A DNA stretch of 64,000 nt from Telmatospirillum sp. J64-1 (GCF_006980715.1 NZ_SBHN01000001.1:434001-498000), one strand, 5' to 3'; shown: positions 40,994-49,994, counted from the first letter of the stretch. The notes: a model not told the origin generated them from the sequence alone. A program made the numbers and translations.

Positions 40994-43017
40994 CGTCTTC
41001 CGCCACCAATGTCCGGTTCGGCATCCGCACGCGCCTGTTCCTCGCTTTCGCCACCGTCGCCTCCATGTCCGTCCTTGCGGGGATCGTCGGCTGGCTATCC
41101 TATGACCGACTCTCCCGGAATCTGGAACAGATCGCCGATATTCATCTGCCGGCCCTGGATCTTGCGGCTCAATTGGCCGAAACGGGCGGGGCCATCATCG
41201 CTACCGCGCCCATCCTGCTGACGGTGCAGTCCGAGGACCAGCGGGTGCAGATCCGCCGCAGCATCGACAGACGCCTGGGCCAGCTTGCCCATCTGATCGG
41301 TCAGATCGAACTGGCCCGTCCGGGAGGAGGGAACGCGGAAGAGCCCTCACTGGCGCCTCACCTGATCGCGATCGAAGCCAATCTTGTGGCGCTGGATGCG
41401 AATGTCCGCCAGCGCCTCGCTCTGGCCCGCCAGAACGCGGAAGCCATCGAGCATTTGCGCTGGCTCCAGGCCGATTTCCTGGACGAGATCGAACCCTTGG
41501 TCGATGATGCCCGCTTCAATATCGAGCGCGCGATCAGCATCCTGCCGGGTGCACCAGGCCGAGGCGCGCAGATGCTGGGCGGATTGCGGGACGAGACCTT
41601 GAAGACCGAGGCGGTCCTTCAGACCTCGGCCACCGGTAATCTCGCCTTGGGTCTGATCGCGCGGTCGGCGGCCTTGCCGTCCCTCGAGGGCCTGGAGCGC
41701 AATGCGCATTTCCTTGCCGAGACCGTGGCCTCGCTTGAACAGAGCGTGAAGGCGCTTGAAGATTGGCCGGACGCCATCACCGTGGAGCAGATCGCCAAGG
41801 CCATCCTGGCCATGGCCGACGGTCCCGACAGCCTGCCCAGCCTGCGCCACCGGGAGGTCACGGTCCTGCTGGAAGGACAACGCCTACTAGAGGTGAATCG
41901 GGAACTGGTGGCGCGCCTAAATGAGGGCATCGCCCGCCAGATGGATGCCACCCGCGAGGTGACGCAGGCCGCAGCGGCCGAGGCCTCGCTGGCGATCGCG
42001 ACGGGCCGCCGGGCTTTGCTGCTGGTGGCGGTGCTGAGCCTGATGGTCGCGCTGGGGGTGGCCTGGTTCTACGTCAACCGCAACATCATCGCCCGCCTGA
42101 CTTCCCTGGGCGACAGCGCCAGGGCCATCGCCGCCGGGGATCTGGCCGTGCCCATTCATCTGGGCGGGCGGGACGAAATTTCGGAAATGGCGGCGGCGCT
42201 GGAGGTCTTCAGGGATACGGCGGTCAAGGTCGAAGAGAAGACGCTGGACCTGCAACGGACCAATCGCCGCCTTCAGCATGAAATCGCCGAGCACCGTCGG
42301 ACCGAGCAGCATCTGCGGGAGGCGCAGGCTGAACTCGTGCAGGCGGGCAAGCTGGCGGCCTTGGGGCAGCTTGCGGCGGGGGTGGGGCATGAACTGAACC
42401 AGCCCTTGGCGGCCATCCGCCATTTCGCCCGCAACGGCTCCATACTGATCGGCCGGGGACAGGTCGAGGATGCCCGCCAGAATCTTGAGAAAATCTCGGA
42501 ACTGACCGGCCGCATGGCGGGAATTACCAATCATCTGAAGCGGTTTACCCGCCGGCCCGATACCCGTCTCGGCCCGGTCCGGCTTCAGGCCGTGATCGAT
42601 GCCGCACTGGACCTCTTCGCCAACCGCCTGCATCAGGAGATGGTGGCGCTCGAATGCAGCAGAGAGCCGGAATTGACGGTACAGGGTGAGGAGGTGCGGC
42701 TGGAGCAGGTCTTCGTCAACCTGATCTCCAATGCCCTGGATGCCATCGGCCATGCTCCGGTCCGCCGTCTCCGTATCTGGACGGAAGAGCATGAGGACAA
42801 GGTGGTGGTGAAGGTCGGGGACAGCGGGGGGGGCATCGCGCCCGAACATCTGCGCGCCGTCTTCGATCCCTTCTTCACCACCAAGGAAGTCGGGGCCGGA
42901 CTTGGCCTGGGTTTGTCGATCTCCTACAACATCATAAAGGATTTCGGTGGGACCCTGTCGGTCGCGGAAACCGGTCCGCAGGGCACGGTTTTCGCCCTGA
43001 CCTTGCAACGAGCATGA
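40990..43017 (+). CDS. Membrane sensor histidine kinase (PgtB-like)
   Basis: A 675-residue kinase. A first membrane helix (residues about 12-37), a periplasmic helical region of about 300 residues, a second helix near 340-360, then HAMP, coiled coil, phospho-acceptor and ATPase domains. The H-box is GVGHELNQPLAAIRHF with His467; N-box NLISNALDAI, G-boxes DSGGGIA and GLGLGLSIS. The large periplasmic domain and coupling with a binding protein suggest it senses the liganded PgtC-like partner. It is immediately followed by its response regulator. Confidence 0.92.
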   Translation: MTSSATNVRFGIRTRLFLAFATVASMSVLAGIVGWLSYDRLSRNLEQIADIHLPALDLAAQLAETGGAIIATAPILLTVQSEDQRVQIRRSIDRRLGQLAHLIGQIELARPGGGNAEEPSLAPHLIAIEANLVALDANVRQRLALARQNAEAIEHLRWLQADFLDEIEPLVDDARFNIERAISILPGAPGRGAQMLGGLRDETLKTEAVLQTSATGNLALGLIARSAALPSLEGLERNAHFLAETVASLEQSVKALEDWPDAITVEQIAKAILAMADGPDSLPSLRHREVTVLLEGQRLLEVNRELVARLNEGIARQMDATREVTQAAAAEASLAIATGRRALLLVAVLSLMVALGVAWFYVNRNIIARLTSLGDSARAIAAGDLAVPIHLGGRDEISEMAAALEVFRDTAVKVEEKTLDLQRTNRRLQHEIAEHRRTEQHLREAQAELVQAGKLAALGQLAAGVGHELNQPLAAIRHFARNGSILIGRGQVEDARQNLEKISELTGRMAGITNHLKRFTRRPDTRLGPVRLQAVIDAALDLFANRLHQEMVALECSREPELTVQGEEVRLEQVFVNLISNALDAIGHAPVRRLRIWTEEHEDKVVVKVGDSGGGIAPEHLRAVFDPFFTTKEVGAGLGLGLSISYNIIKDFGGTLSVAETGPQGTVFALTLQRA

Positions 43018-44415
43018 GTGGTGGCAGTCTTGGTTGACATATTGGTGATCGATGATGAAGAGGATGTCCTGGCCGCCACCGCCCAGACGCTGGAACTGGA
43101 AGGATGGACGGTGGTGACGGCGGCTAGCGCGTCAGGGATCGCCGCGGAACTCTCTCCGAACTGGCCCGGTGTTGTGGTTACGGATGTGCGTATGCCGGCC
43201 ATGGACGGCTTCGGCCTGCTTCAGGCGATTACCGCCATCGACCCCGACATCCCCGTCATCCTGATCACGGGCCATGGCGATATCCGCATGGCGATGGCCG
43301 CCGTGCGGGCGGGGGCTTTCGATTTCATCGAGAAACCGGCCGATCCCGACTTCCTGGTCGATGTCGTGCGGCGGGCGCTCAGCCACCGTTCCCTGGTGCT
43401 GGAGAACCGTCGCCTGAGGAAATGCCTGGTCGACGGATCGACCTTGGCCGGGCGCCTGATCGGCCACACTCCGGTGATGGAGCGGTTGCGGGCGAGCTTG
43501 CAGCAGCTTGCCCAGGCCGATGTGGACGTGCTGCTGTTCGGCGAAACGGGCACGGGCAAGGAACTGGCGGCGCGCTGCCTGCATGAATTCGGACCGCGCA
43601 GCATGGGGAATTTCGTCGCCATCAATTGCGGGGCCCTGCCGGAAAGCATTGTCGAAAGCGAATTGTTCGGCCATGAGCCCGGCGCTTTCACGGGGGCCCA
43701 AAGCCGCAGGATCGGCAAGATCGAGCATGCCAATGGCGGCACGCTGTTCCTGGACGAGATCGAGAGCATGCCGATGCATCTGCAGATCCGTCTGCTGCGC
43801 GTCTTGCAGGAGCGGTCGGTCGAGCGTCTGGGCGGCAATACGTCTATTCCCCTCGACCTGCGGGTCATCGCCGCGACCAAGACCAACCTGAAGACCCTGA
43901 GCGACGAAGGCCGTTTCCGCGCCGACCTCTATTATCGTCTAAACGTGGTGATGGTGACCCTGCCGCCCTTGCGCGACCGCCGTAGCGACATCCCGCTTTT
44001 ACTGCGTCATTTCCTCGATCTGGCCAGGGCACGGCGCGGCCAGGGAGAGATGACCATGGACGCGGCCGTGCTGGCCCGTCTCCAGGCGCAGGACTGGCCG
44101 GGCAATGTGCGGGAATTGCGCAACACGGCCGAGCGCTTGGCCCTTGGCCTGAACCTGGACGAAGAAAACATGTCCGCCGAAGAGGGGAGGGGCGCGCGGT
44201 CCCTGGCGGAACTGGTCGAGGCTTTCGAACGCCAGGTGATCCTGGCTGCCTTGAACCAACACGGCTGGCGCATCGGCGTGACGGCCGAGGCTCTGGGGCT
44301 GTTGCGCAAGACGCTGTATCTGAAGATGCGCCGCTATGGCTTGCAACGCGCGGATGGTGTCATCGAGGGAACATCGTTGGACGAGGATGTTCCCGAAAGT
44401 TCCCGTACCGTCTGA
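43018..44415 (+). CDS. Sigma-54-dependent response regulator (PgtA/DctD-like)
   Basis: A 465-residue NtrC-family activator. Receiver domain with phospho-acceptor Asp56 (VVTDVRMPAMDGF), AAA+ domain with Walker A GETGTGKE at 175-182 and the sigma-54 contact loop GAFTGA at 222-227, Walker B GGTLFLDEIE, and a Fis-type helix-turn-helix at the end (GVTAEALGLLRKTLYLKMRR). The start is uncertain among GTG 43018, GTG 43021 and a later TTG; no strong ribosome-binding site is visible. The matching promoter lies 43 bases after its stop. Confidence 0.93.
   Translation: MVAVLVDILVIDDEEDVLAATAQTLELEGWTVVTAASASGIAAELSPNWPGVVVTDVRMPAMDGFGLLQAITAIDPDIPVILITGHGDIRMAMAAVRAGAFDFIEKPADPDFLVDVVRRALSHRSLVLENRRLRKCLVDGSTLAGRLIGHTPVMERLRASLQQLAQADVDVLLFGETGTGKELAARCLHEFGPRSMGNFVAINCGALPESIVESELFGHEPGAFTGAQSRRIGKIEHANGGTLFLDEIESMPMHLQIRLLRVLQERSVERLGGNTSIPLDLRVIAATKTNLKTLSDEGRFRADLYYRLNVVMVTLPPLRDRRSDIPLLLRHFLDLARARRGQGEMTMDAAVLARLQAQDWPGNVRELRNTAERLALGLNLDEENMSAEEGRGARSLAELVEAFERQVILAALNQHGWRIGVTAEALGLLRKTLYLKMRRYGLQRADGVIEGTSLDEDVPESSRTV
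44367..44394. promoter_or_regulatory. Enhancer-like inverted repeat for the sigma-54 activator
   Basis: GGGAACATC (44367-44375) and GATGTTCCC (44386-44394) form a perfect 9-base inverted repeat with a 10-base spacer. Another GTTCCC follows at 44399-44404. The centre lies about 103 bases before the predicted transcription start, the normal distance for NtrC-type enhancers. It is inside the 3' end of the activator gene. Confidence 0.7.
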
Positions 44416-44457
44416 ACGGTTTGCGCAGATATCTTTGAAAGCCGGGCTTCGGCTCAT

Positions 44458-44473
44458 TGGCATGGCTCTTGCT
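44458..44473 (+). promoter_or_regulatory. Sigma-54 (-24/-12) promoter
   Basis: TGGCATGGCTCTTGCT has the GG (44459-44460) and GC (44471-44472) doublets exactly 12 bases apart and fits TGGCAY-N5-TTGCW closely. It is 38 bases before the ATG of the transporter binding protein and directly downstream of a GAFTGA activator gene. Confidence 0.85.
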
Positions 44474-44510
44474 CTCTTTGGCGCAACAAACAGCGCAAAA
44501 GGGAGGAACC

Positions 44511-45839
44511 ATGCGCAAGACCGTAACGGCCATTGCTTTGGCCGCAACCATGCTCACGACCACCGCCGGGGTGGCGATGGCCCAATCCCCCTCGGGGCGG
44601 GTCGTCGTGGTGACCTCTTTCCCCAATGACCTGACCAGCGCCTTCCAGCAGGCCTTCCAGGCCGCCTATCCGGGCGTCACGCTCGAGGTCCAGAACCGCA
44701 ACACTAATGCCGGGGTGAAATACCTTCAGGAGACGGCGGCCAACAATGCCACCGATCTCTTCTGGGCCTCCGCGCCCGACGCCTTCGAGGTCCTGAAAGA
44801 GGCCGGGCTGCTGGCGCAATACACGCCCAAGGTGGAAGGCATCCCCGACCGTATCGGCGCCTATCACATGAATGACCCCGAAGGCTATTACAGCGGTTTC
44901 GCCGCCTCGGGCTACGGCATCATGTGGAATACCCGCTACCTGCAGGCCAACGACCTGCCGGCGCCCAAGGAATGGGATGACCTCGCCAAGCCCATCTATT
45001 TCGATCACGTCGCCATGGCGGCTCCGTCCCGTTCCGGGACGACGCACCTGACGATCGAGACCATCCTGCAAGGCGAAGGGTGGGACAAGGGATGGAAGAC
45101 GCTGAAGGAAATCTCGGGGAACTTCCGCACCATCACCGAGCGCAGCTTCGGGGTCCCGGACGGCGTCAATACCGGCAGCTTCGGCCTTGGCATCGTCATC
45201 GATTTCTTCGCTTTGTCCTCGCAGGCTTCCGGGTTCCCAGTGGACATGGTCTATCCGACGGTGACCACCATCGTTCCGGCCAATATTGCCATCGTGAAGA
45301 ATGCCCCGAACCGGGCCGGCGCTGAAGCCTTCATCGACTTCTTGCTGTCCGAGGAAGGACAGGAAATCCTGCTCAACCCGGCAATCCGCCGCCTGCCGGT
45401 CAATCCCAAGACCTATGCCAAGGCGCCGGAAGGCTATCCCAATCCCTTCGAGGACACCTCGCTGGGGGCAGCGGTCAATTTCGACGTCAACGTTTCGCAA
45501 GCCCGCTATAACGTGGTCGATGCGTTGTTCGACCAGCTGGTGACCTTCCAGCTTGCTGAATTGAAAACCGCCACGCAGGCTATCCAGCGGGCCGAGATTG
45601 CGCTCGAGAAGAAAGACAATGCCGAGGCGCGTGCCCTGGTGGAGGAAGCCCGCGCGCTGATCGCGGCGATGCCGATCACCGAAGCCCAGGCCAGCGATCC
45701 CTCCATCGCCGGAGCTTTCGGCGGCGGTGGCGGCGAGGCGCGGCAGGCCGAGCTGGAACAGGGCTGGGCCAGCTTCGCCCGGACCAATTATGGCAATGCG
45801 CGTCAAAAGGCCGAACAGGCCTTGAAGATGCTGCGCTGA
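44511..45839 (+). CDS. ABC transporter periplasmic binding protein (Pgt/Afu-like)
   Basis: A 442-residue secreted binding protein, signal peptide ending near AMA (residue 24). The fold matches ferric/sugar-phosphate binders: VVVVTSFPNDLTSAFQQAF, LFWASAPDAFEVLKEAG, AAPSRSGTTHLTIETIL and ANIAIVKNAPNRAGAEAF. A helical C-terminal extension of about 100 residues is shared with the sensor paralogue at 39614-40993. GGAGG lies 4 bases before the ATG. It is first in the sigma-54-driven transport operon. Although annotators often call such proteins iron-binding, the Pgt-like regulator and downstream phosphatases favour an organophosphate. Confidence 0.88.
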   Translation: MRKTVTAIALAATMLTTTAGVAMAQSPSGRVVVVTSFPNDLTSAFQQAFQAAYPGVTLEVQNRNTNAGVKYLQETAANNATDLFWASAPDAFEVLKEAGLLAQYTPKVEGIPDRIGAYHMNDPEGYYSGFAASGYGIMWNTRYLQANDLPAPKEWDDLAKPIYFDHVAMAAPSRSGTTHLTIETILQGEGWDKGWKTLKEISGNFRTITERSFGVPDGVNTGSFGLGIVIDFFALSSQASGFPVDMVYPTVTTIVPANIAIVKNAPNRAGAEAFIDFLLSEEGQEILLNPAIRRLPVNPKTYAKAPEGYPNPFEDTSLGAAVNFDVNVSQARYNVVDALFDQLVTFQLAELKTATQAIQRAEIALEKKDNAEARALVEEARALIAAMPITEAQASDPSIAGAFGGGGGEARQAELEQGWASFARTNYGNARQKAEQALKMLR

Positions 45840-45865
45840 TGCTCCGCTAGGGCAAGACCGTTGTC

Positions 45866-47581
45866 ATGATTGCACGCACCCTCACGCGGATGTCCCTTGC
45901 GGATATCCGGCCGGGTCAGGCCGCGATCGCGATCTTGATCGCGGCCTTCCTTCTCCTCTTTCTCGTCATTCCCGTCATCCGGGTCGTGTTCGTCGCGTTC
46001 CAGGACCCGGCGACCGGGGGCTTCACCCTGGTGCATTTCCTGGACTTCTTCCGCACTGACCTGTTCATCCGGTCCTTCTGGAATTCCTTCTATGTCTCGT
46101 CGATGTCGGTCGTCATCGCCACCATCTTCGCCCTGCCTCTGGCCTATATCACGTCGCGCTTCAATTTCCGGGGTACGATCCTGATCCAGACGCTGGGCGT
46201 GGTGCCGCTGATCATGCCGCCCTTCATCGGCGCGGTGGCCATGCAATTGCTGTTTGGTCGCAACGGCACCATCAACATGATGCTCCATGACACCTTCGGC
46301 TTCAGGATTCCCTTCATGGAGGGGCTGAACGGGGTGATCTTCGTCCAGAGCATCCACTTCTTCCCCTTCATCCTGATCAATCTGTCGGCCAGCCTACGCA
46401 ATATCGACCGCTCGATGGAAGAGGCGGCGCAGAATCTCGGCTCCAGCGGCTTCCGGCTGTTCCGCCGTATCGTCTTCCCGCTGGCGATGCCCGGCTATAT
46501 CGCCGGGGCCTCGCTGGTCTTCATCAAGGTCTTCGACGATCTGGGCACGCCGCTTCTGCTGAACGTCAACGACATGCTGGCGCCCCAGGCCTATCTGCGG
46601 ATTTCCTCCATCGGCATCAACGACCCCATGGGTTATGTGATTTCCGTCGTCCTGGTGGTCTGCTCGCTGCTGGCCCTGTGGGTGGCGGCCTTGGCGATGA
46701 AGGGCAAGGATTACGCCACCGTGCAGCGCGGCGGCGGTGGCCTGACCAAGCGCAACATGCGTCCCTGGGAGAAGGTCGCGGCCTATGCCATCGTCATCCT
46801 GATCCTGTTCCTGGTTCTGGCGCCCCATCTGGGCCTGACCCTGTTGTCCTTCGCTACGATCTGGTCCTTCAGCCCGCTACCCGATGGCTACACCCTGCGC
46901 CATTACGAGACGGTGATCTTCGAAAGCAGCCAGTTCATCCGCAACACCCTGCTTTATGCTTCGATGGCTGCCGGTATTGACGTCATCATCGGCACCGCCA
47001 TCGCCTATCTGGTGCTGCGCACCAAGCTGGTCGGCCGCCAATGGCTCGATTACATGGCGATGGCCGCGCTGGCCGTGCCGGGCGTGGTTCTGGGGATCGG
47101 CTATCTGCGCACTTTCTATACCGTCGACATGCCGTTCACCGGCCAGCCCCTGACCAGTTTCTGGCTGGTTCTGGTGATCGCCCTGGCGATCCGCCGCCTG
47201 CCCTATGCCTTGCGGGCCTGCACCGCGGCTTTGCAGCAGGTCAGCGAGGCATTGGAGGAAGCGGCCGAGAATCTGGGCGCCACCAAGGCCCGGACGATCC
47301 GCAAGATCGTCGTGCCCTTGATGTCGGGCGGCATCCTGGCCGGGTTCATCACCAGCTTCGCCACCGCCGCCGTCGAATTGTCGGCCACTATCATGCTGGT
47401 GCAATCGACCTCCGATGCGCCGCTGGCCTATGGATTGTACGTCTTCATGCAATCCGCGGCGGGACGCGGACCGGGGGCGGCTTTGGGGATCCTGGCCGTG
47501 CTGATCGTCGGCGCCTGTACCTACTTGTCCCATGTCATCATTGAACGCGGCCGGGAACGCCGCGGCGAGAAAAGCCATTAA
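45866..47581 (+). CDS. ABC transporter permease, fused two-domain type
   Basis: A 571-residue permease holding two tandem binding-protein-dependent transport domains, as in FbpB/AfuB. Each half has an EAA-type loop: SMEEAAQNLGSSGFRLFRRI (about 190-210) and ALEEAAENLGATKARTIRKI (about 465-485). About 12 helices. One polypeptide supplies the whole membrane channel. Followed 15 bases later by the ATPase. Confidence 0.92.
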   Translation: MIARTLTRMSLADIRPGQAAIAILIAAFLLLFLVIPVIRVVFVAFQDPATGGFTLVHFLDFFRTDLFIRSFWNSFYVSSMSVVIATIFALPLAYITSRFNFRGTILIQTLGVVPLIMPPFIGAVAMQLLFGRNGTINMMLHDTFGFRIPFMEGLNGVIFVQSIHFFPFILINLSASLRNIDRSMEEAAQNLGSSGFRLFRRIVFPLAMPGYIAGASLVFIKVFDDLGTPLLLNVNDMLAPQAYLRISSIGINDPMGYVISVVLVVCSLLALWVAALAMKGKDYATVQRGGGGLTKRNMRPWEKVAAYAIVILILFLVLAPHLGLTLLSFATIWSFSPLPDGYTLRHYETVIFESSQFIRNTLLYASMAAGIDVIIGTAIAYLVLRTKLVGRQWLDYMAMAALAVPGVVLGIGYLRTFYTVDMPFTGQPLTSFWLVLVIALAIRRLPYALRACTAALQQVSEALEEAAENLGATKARTIRKIVVPLMSGGILAGFITSFATAAVELSATIMLVQSTSDAPLAYGLYVFMQSAAGRGPGAALGILAVLIVGACTYLSHVIIERGRERRGEKSH

Positions 47582-47596
47582 GGCGGGAGGAACCGA

Positions 47597-48712
47597 GTGA
47601 ACCAGATCTCCGAACTGGCCCGTAAGGCCGGAACCCGCTCGGTCGGCGTCCATATCGCGGGCGTCAACCTGTCCTATGGAAAGCATCACGTCCTCAAGGA
47701 TGTCAGCCTCGACATCCAGCCCGGCGAGTTCTTCGCCTTCCTGGGGCCGTCGGGATGCGGCAAGACGACCCTGTTGCGGCTGATCGCGGGCTTCAACACC
47801 GCCCAGTCCGGCGTGGTGAAGATCGGCGAGGAGGACGTTTCCCGCCTGCCGCCCTGGCGGCGCGATGTCGGCATGGTGTTCCAGAGCTATGCCCTCTGGC
47901 CGCATATGTCGATCCGCCGCAATGTCGCCTTCGGCCTTGAGGAACGGCGCGTGCCGCGGGCCGAGGTGGCCGAAAGGGTGGAATGGGCGCTGGAGCTGGT
48001 CGGGCTGAAGCATCTGGCCGACCGCTATCCGTCGCAGCTTTCCGGCGGGCAGCAGCAGCGTGTCGCCTTGGCCCGTACCGTCGTGGTGCAGCCCAAGGTG
48101 CTGTTGCTCGACGAGCCTTTGTCGAACCTGGATGCCAAGCTGCGCGTCCAGATGCGCCGGGAATTGCGCGACCTGCAGCAGGAACTGGGCCTGACGACGA
48201 TCTTCGTCACCCATGATCAGGAAGAGGCCAATACGGTCTGCGACCGCATCGCAGTGATGAGTGACGGCGTCATCCAGCAGGTGGGCACGCCGATGAGCCT
48301 TTATGACCAGCCGGGCAACCTGTTCGTCGCCGGGTTCCTCGGTACCGCCAATGTCTTGTCCGGCAAGATCGGGCGGGACGGTAACGGCCGAGCTGTCTTC
48401 CTGGGCGGCGAGGGCATTACCGTGCCGCTGGCGGAAACGCCGCCGGACGGCGCAGAGGGATCGCTGATGTTCCGTCCGCAAAGCGTGACCCTGCGTCCGG
48501 GGGATGCTCCGGCCAGCCCCGGCATGGCCCAATTGCGCGGAACCGTGCTGCATAGCGAGTTCCTGGGCGCCTCGATCCGCTATGCGGTCACGGTGGGGCA
48601 GTCCCAGGTGCAGATCGACGTTCCTCATCACGGTGACGCCGAGCTCATCGAGAACGGATCGGCGGTCTGCCTGGAACTCGATACTGCTAAGACCCGCTTC
48701 CTGCATGGATAG
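47597..48712 (+). CDS. ABC transporter ATP-binding protein
   Basis: A 371-residue ATPase of the FbpC/AfuC/PotA type. Walker A GPSGCGKTTLLRL, signature LSGGQQQRVALAR, Walker B VLLLDEPLSNLD, H-loop TIFVTHDQEEA; a C-terminal TOBE-like domain occupies the last 120 residues. Start is a GTG after GGGAGGAACCGA. It overlaps the following phosphatase gene by 8 bases. Confidence 0.92.
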   Translation: MNQISELARKAGTRSVGVHIAGVNLSYGKHHVLKDVSLDIQPGEFFAFLGPSGCGKTTLLRLIAGFNTAQSGVVKIGEEDVSRLPPWRRDVGMVFQSYALWPHMSIRRNVAFGLEERRVPRAEVAERVEWALELVGLKHLADRYPSQLSGGQQQRVALARTVVVQPKVLLLDEPLSNLDAKLRVQMRRELRDLQQELGLTTIFVTHDQEEANTVCDRIAVMSDGVIQQVGTPMSLYDQPGNLFVAGFLGTANVLSGKIGRDGNGRAVFLGGEGITVPLAETPPDGAEGSLMFRPQSVTLRPGDAPASPGMAQLRGTVLHSEFLGASIRYAVTVGQSQVQIDVPHHGDAELIENGSAVCLELDTAKTRFLHG

Positions 48713-49247
48713 GAAGCCGGCCCTCGCCAGCATCCTGTTCTGCCGGCATGGCCAGACCGTCAGCAATCTGGGCGGCTGGCTTGCCGGTTCGCTGGATGTG
48801 CCCATGACCGAGGCGGGACGGGCGGAAGCCCGTGCCGCCGGGCAGGCCTGCCCGGTCCGGCCGACCACGATCTACGCCAGTCCCTTGCAGCGGGCCATGG
48901 AAACGGCGGAGATCATTTCCTCCATTGCCGGGGGAAGGATCGTGCCGGTTCCGGGACTGGCCGAACGTCATTGGGGAGAGCTGGAAGGCCAGGCTCTTCC
49001 CAAGGATATCCTGCGCGACTCGGTGCCCGGCGGCGAAAGCCTGTCCGCTTTCACCGCCCGCGTCGCCGCCGCCATGGACGGGCTGCCGCCTGCCGAGGAT
49101 GGCCTCCCGCCTCTGGTGGTCGCCCATGCCGGTACTTGGCATGCCCTGCGCCAGTGGTTCGGCTATCCGGCGGCCGAAGGCCTGCTGCCGCCCAATTGCA
49201 GACTCATGAAAATGGAGTATCAGGGATTGCTTCCGGCACTGCCCTGA
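48705..49247 (+). CDS. Histidine phosphatase family protein
   Basis: A 180-residue cytoplasmic phosphatase/mutase-like enzyme. The phospho-accepting His is in LFCRHGQTVSN near the start, the second active-site His in VVAHAGTWHAL, and the SPLQRAMETAEI and ERHWGELEG segments complete the pocket. Translational overlap with the transporter ATPase argues that it works on the imported compound. Small members of this family hydrolyse diverse phosphomonoesters, so the substrate is open. Confidence 0.88.
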   Translation: MDRKPALASILFCRHGQTVSNLGGWLAGSLDVPMTEAGRAEARAAGQACPVRPTTIYASPLQRAMETAEIISSIAGGRIVPVPGLAERHWGELEGQALPKDILRDSVPGGESLSAFTARVAAAMDGLPPAEDGLPPLVVAHAGTWHALRQWFGYPAAEGLLPPNCRLMKMEYQGLLPALP

Positions 49248-49265
49248 TCGCAAGAGGAAAACATC

Positions 49266-49940
49266 ATGTCCAAGCAGATTGCCCTGATCTTCGATCTCGA
49301 TGGCACCTTGATCCATAGCCTGCCGGATCTGCGGAACGCCCTGAATCTCCTGCTCGCCGAGGAAAAGCGGCGCAGCCTCGGCGAAGAAGAGGTCGCCCTG
49401 ATGATCGGGGATGGCGTGCGGATGCTGGTCGCCCAAGGCCTGCAGGCGACCGGTGCCGCCGCTGAGGATGACGCCGCGCTCGATGCCCTGACCGCTCGTT
49501 TCATGGTTCATTACGAAGCCGCACCGGCCGCGGAAACCCGCCCCTATCCCGGGGTGGTGGAAACCTTGGAGGAATTAGTCCGTCGGGGGCATCCTTTGGC
49601 GATCTGCACCAACAAGCCCATCTCGGCCACCATGGATTTGCTGAGAATGCTGGAACTGGAGCGATTCTTTGATGCCGTGATCGGCGGCGGCTCGACCCCC
49701 GACCGCAAGCCCGCCCCGGGCCCCGTCCGTGCCGCGTTGGACAGGCTAAACGCCCCCCCCGCCGAGGCCTTGATGATCGGCGACAGCGTCAACGATGTCC
49801 TGTCCGCCCGGGCGGCCGGCGTGCGTTGCGCGGCTGTCACCTATGGCTATCCGCGCGGCCCGGTCGAAGCCTTGGGGGCCGATATCCTGATCGACAGCTT
49901 TCCAGAGGTGCTGGGGTTGCTTGAAATGGTAGAAGGTTAA
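49266..49940 (+). CDS. gph: HAD-superfamily phosphatase, phosphoglycolate phosphatase-like
   Basis: A 224-residue HAD type-I phosphatase with a helical cap. Motifs: FDLDGTLIHSLPDLRNAL, the Thr in AICTNKP, the Lys in PDRKPAPG and IGDSVNDVLSAR. This matches Gph, which removes phosphate from 2-phosphoglycolate. As last gene of the organophosphate-type operon it may act on imported phosphoglycolate or a similar short phospho-acid. A strong terminator follows. Confidence 0.88.
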   Translation: MSKQIALIFDLDGTLIHSLPDLRNALNLLLAEEKRRSLGEEEVALMIGDGVRMLVAQGLQATGAAAEDDAALDALTARFMVHYEAAPAAETRPYPGVVETLEELVRRGHPLAICTNKPISATMDLLRMLELERFFDAVIGGGSTPDRKPAPGPVRAALDRLNAPPAEALMIGDSVNDVLSARAAGVRCAAVTYGYPRGPVEALGADILIDSFPEVLGLLEMVEG

Positions 49941-49964
49941 GTCCTTCTCGTTCCTGGCATGAAA

Positions 49965-49994
49965 AAGGCCGGACAAGATGGCTTGTCCGGCCTT
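49965..49994. terminator. Bidirectional terminator between the phosphatase and TRAP operons
   Basis: AAGGCCGGACAAG (49965-49977) pairs perfectly with CTTGTCCGGCCTT (49982-49994) around ATGG. An A-run precedes it and CAATTTTG follows, so it can act on both strands. Confidence 0.9.

Noticed and set aside
44475-44500. Paired GCGCAA words after the sigma-54 promoter, looking like an NnrR box
   Set aside because: The two copies are direct repeats, not an inverted TTGCG/CGCAA pair, so the Crp/Fnr architecture is missing.
44511-48712. Assignment of the ABC importer as a ferric iron system
   Set aside because: The fold family fits, but the Pgt-like sigma-54 signalling operon and two coupled phosphatases point to an organophosphate. 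Iron remains possible but is less consistent.
46877-48868. 663-residue antisense frame over the permease and ATPase genes
   Set aside because: It spans two well-defined ABC genes and reads as Arg/Gln/His-rich noise.
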